From: Nitrospinae bacterium AH_259_B05_G02_I21
GTDB lineage: Bacteria > JADFOP01
Direction of reading: 5' to 3'
Assembly: GCA_027717595.1 (NCBI GenBank)
Contig: JALLOF010000061.1
Location: 1 to 6,745, forward strand
Length of the DNA stretch: 6,745 nt
Shown: piece by piece, positions 6,239 to 6,745 of the stretch
Layout of the letters: every line of letters starts with the position of its first letter
How positions within the stretch are numbered: the first letter of the stretch is position 1
The notes under the pieces: model-generated
What the model saw: the letters and a program-made list of their open reading frames with translations, nothing else
Database searches by the model: none
What the model was told of the DNA's origin: nothing
Program-made: the position numbers and the translations under genes

Positions 6239-6256
6239 GGGGCCGTCAGCTTGACA
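6233..6256. repeat. Inverted repeat linking two divergent -35 boxes
   Basis: TGTCAAG (6233-6239) and CTTGACA (6250-6256) form a perfect 7-bp dyad with a 10-bp spacer. Each arm holds the -35 box of one of the two divergent promoters. The repeat may simply result from two consensus -35 boxes facing away from each other, or may be a regulator-binding site acting on both genes. Confidence 0.5.
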
Positions 6257-6279
6257 CTCGCGGGGCCGGCCTTTAAGAT
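6251..6279 (+). promoter_or_regulatory. Sigma70-type promoter for the helicase gene
   Basis: A perfect TTGACA (6251-6256) is followed after exactly 17 nt by TAAGAT (6274-6279, four of six matches). The predicted start is near 6286, about 60 nt before the ATG at 6346. It lies back-to-back with the transporter promoter. Confidence 0.6.
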
Positions 6280-6345
6280 GATCAGAAGTACTCGGGACCC
6301 GTTTCTTGCCCTCACGCCTGTCCCGCTCCACGCGGCACGGAGGCC

Positions 6346-6745
6346 ATGCTCTCCCCCCTTCTCGACCAACTGAAGACCTCCGAGGCGTACGCCGACCAGG
6401 TGGTCCATCACGAGGTCATTCCCGCCCAGACGGCCCGCTACGGCGAGCCCTCCGAGCCCCTTCCCGACGAGCTTACCGCCGCTCTCGCGCGCCTTGGCAT
6501 CGAGCGGCTCTACACCCATCAGGTGGAGGCCCTCGGAGCCGTCCGAGCGGGCCAGAATGTGGCCGTCGTGACCCCGACGGCCAGCGGTAAAACCCTCGTC
6601 TATAACATCCCGGTCCTGGAAGCGGCCCTCGCTGATGAGACGACGAAGGCGCTCTATCTCTTTCCCCTCAAAGCGCTGGAGCAGGACCAGCAGAAGGCCT
6701 TCGAGGAGCTCGTCGCCGCGGTGCCGGGAGACCCGGCCGTCTCGG
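6346..6745 (+). CDS. DEAD/DEAH-box helicase of the MrfA/YprA (DUF1998-type) family, N-terminal fragment
   Basis: The first 133 codons are present and the frame is open at the right edge. The protein reads through a typical family N-terminus (LLDQLKTSEAYADQVVHHEV, 5-24; then IPAQTARYGEP). Next come a Q-motif-like LYTHQVEAL (55-63), Walker A TPTASGKT (76-83) and motif Ia LFPLKALEQDQ (105-115). The pairing of 'VVTPTASGKTL.YN.PVL' with 'ALYLFP.KAL.QDQ' is typical of the YprA/MrfA branch of superfamily 2 helicases. B. subtilis MrfA acts in repair of mitomycin-type DNA damage; relatives carry a C-terminal DUF1998 zinc-binding domain, which would lie beyond the window. The ATG at 6346 is the only reasonable start: no start codon precedes it in frame back past the promoter -10. 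GGAGG is present but only 2 nt from the ATG, closer than usual. It is the only plus-strand gene. Confidence 0.9.
   Translation, partial: MLSPLLDQLKTSEAYADQVVHHEVIPAQTARYGEPSEPLPDELTAALARLGIERLYTHQVEALGAVRAGQNVAVVTPTASGKTLVYNIPVLEAALADETTKALYLFPLKALEQDQQKAFEELVAAVPGDPAVS

Noticed and set aside
4568-6331. A 587-codon open frame on the minus strand
   Set aside because: It runs in a different frame across the transporter, the exported-protein gene and two promoter regions. Its translation is Arg/Pro/Gly-rich without any family motif, the usual shadow frame of GC-rich DNA.
1-6745. Mobile elements, CRISPR arrays, tRNA/rRNA genes or a phage/defence island
   Set aside because: No transposase, integrase, direct-repeat array or RNA gene fold was recognised. 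Gene content is housekeeping, with no abrupt change of composition visible by eye.

Overview
This is a GC-rich chromosomal window with ordinary housekeeping content. Seven genes lie on the minus strand: five complete core or accessory genes, one complete gene of unknown function, and one 5' fragment. One partial gene lies on the plus strand at the right edge. A general secretory SecG, strong Shine-Dalgarno sites and E. coli-like TTGACA -35 boxes fit a Gram-negative-type bacterium. Gene order and protein style resemble uncultivated lineages such as NC10/Rokubacteria or deltaproteobacterial relatives. That placement is a guess from general resemblance, not from a search.

Layout, read in the direction of minus-strand transcription (right to left). 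From a divergent promoter region (about 6202-6345), a helicase of the MrfA/YprA type is read rightward and runs off the window, and an EamA/DMT-family transporter (6168-5230) is read leftward. Next come a small exported protein of unknown function (5133-4708) with its own consensus-like promoter, and comF (4571-3774). After comF there is a clear sigma70-type promoter (3761-3733), then a leader of about 165 nt with two GC-rich hairpins. The glycolytic cluster follows: gap (3559-2552), pgk (2504-1314), tpiA (1309-551) and secG (546-235). The junctions pgk/tpiA and tpiA/secG are 4 nt, and each downstream ribosome-binding site lies in the end of the upstream gene, so these are very probably one translationally coupled operon. 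A 37-nt gap separates secG from the first 65 codons of a probable peptide/oligopeptide ABC transporter substrate-binding protein, which leaves the window at base 1.

Functionally, gap, pgk and tpiA encode three adjacent reversible steps of the lower glycolytic/gluconeogenic trunk. secG is a frequent passenger behind tpiA in bacteria. ComF, the helicase, the transporter and the small exported protein have no evident shared pathway with the glycolytic operon.

I found no mobile element, CRISPR array, tRNA or rRNA, and no convincing undescribed multi-gene system. The most interesting signals are regulatory: (i) a leader before gap whose two hairpins are mutually exclusive with an alternative pairing, and which holds a 22-codon reading frame with adjacent Cys codons ending exactly at the first hairpin; (ii) -35 boxes at three sites that each sit inside an inverted repeat, including a back-to-back divergent pair.
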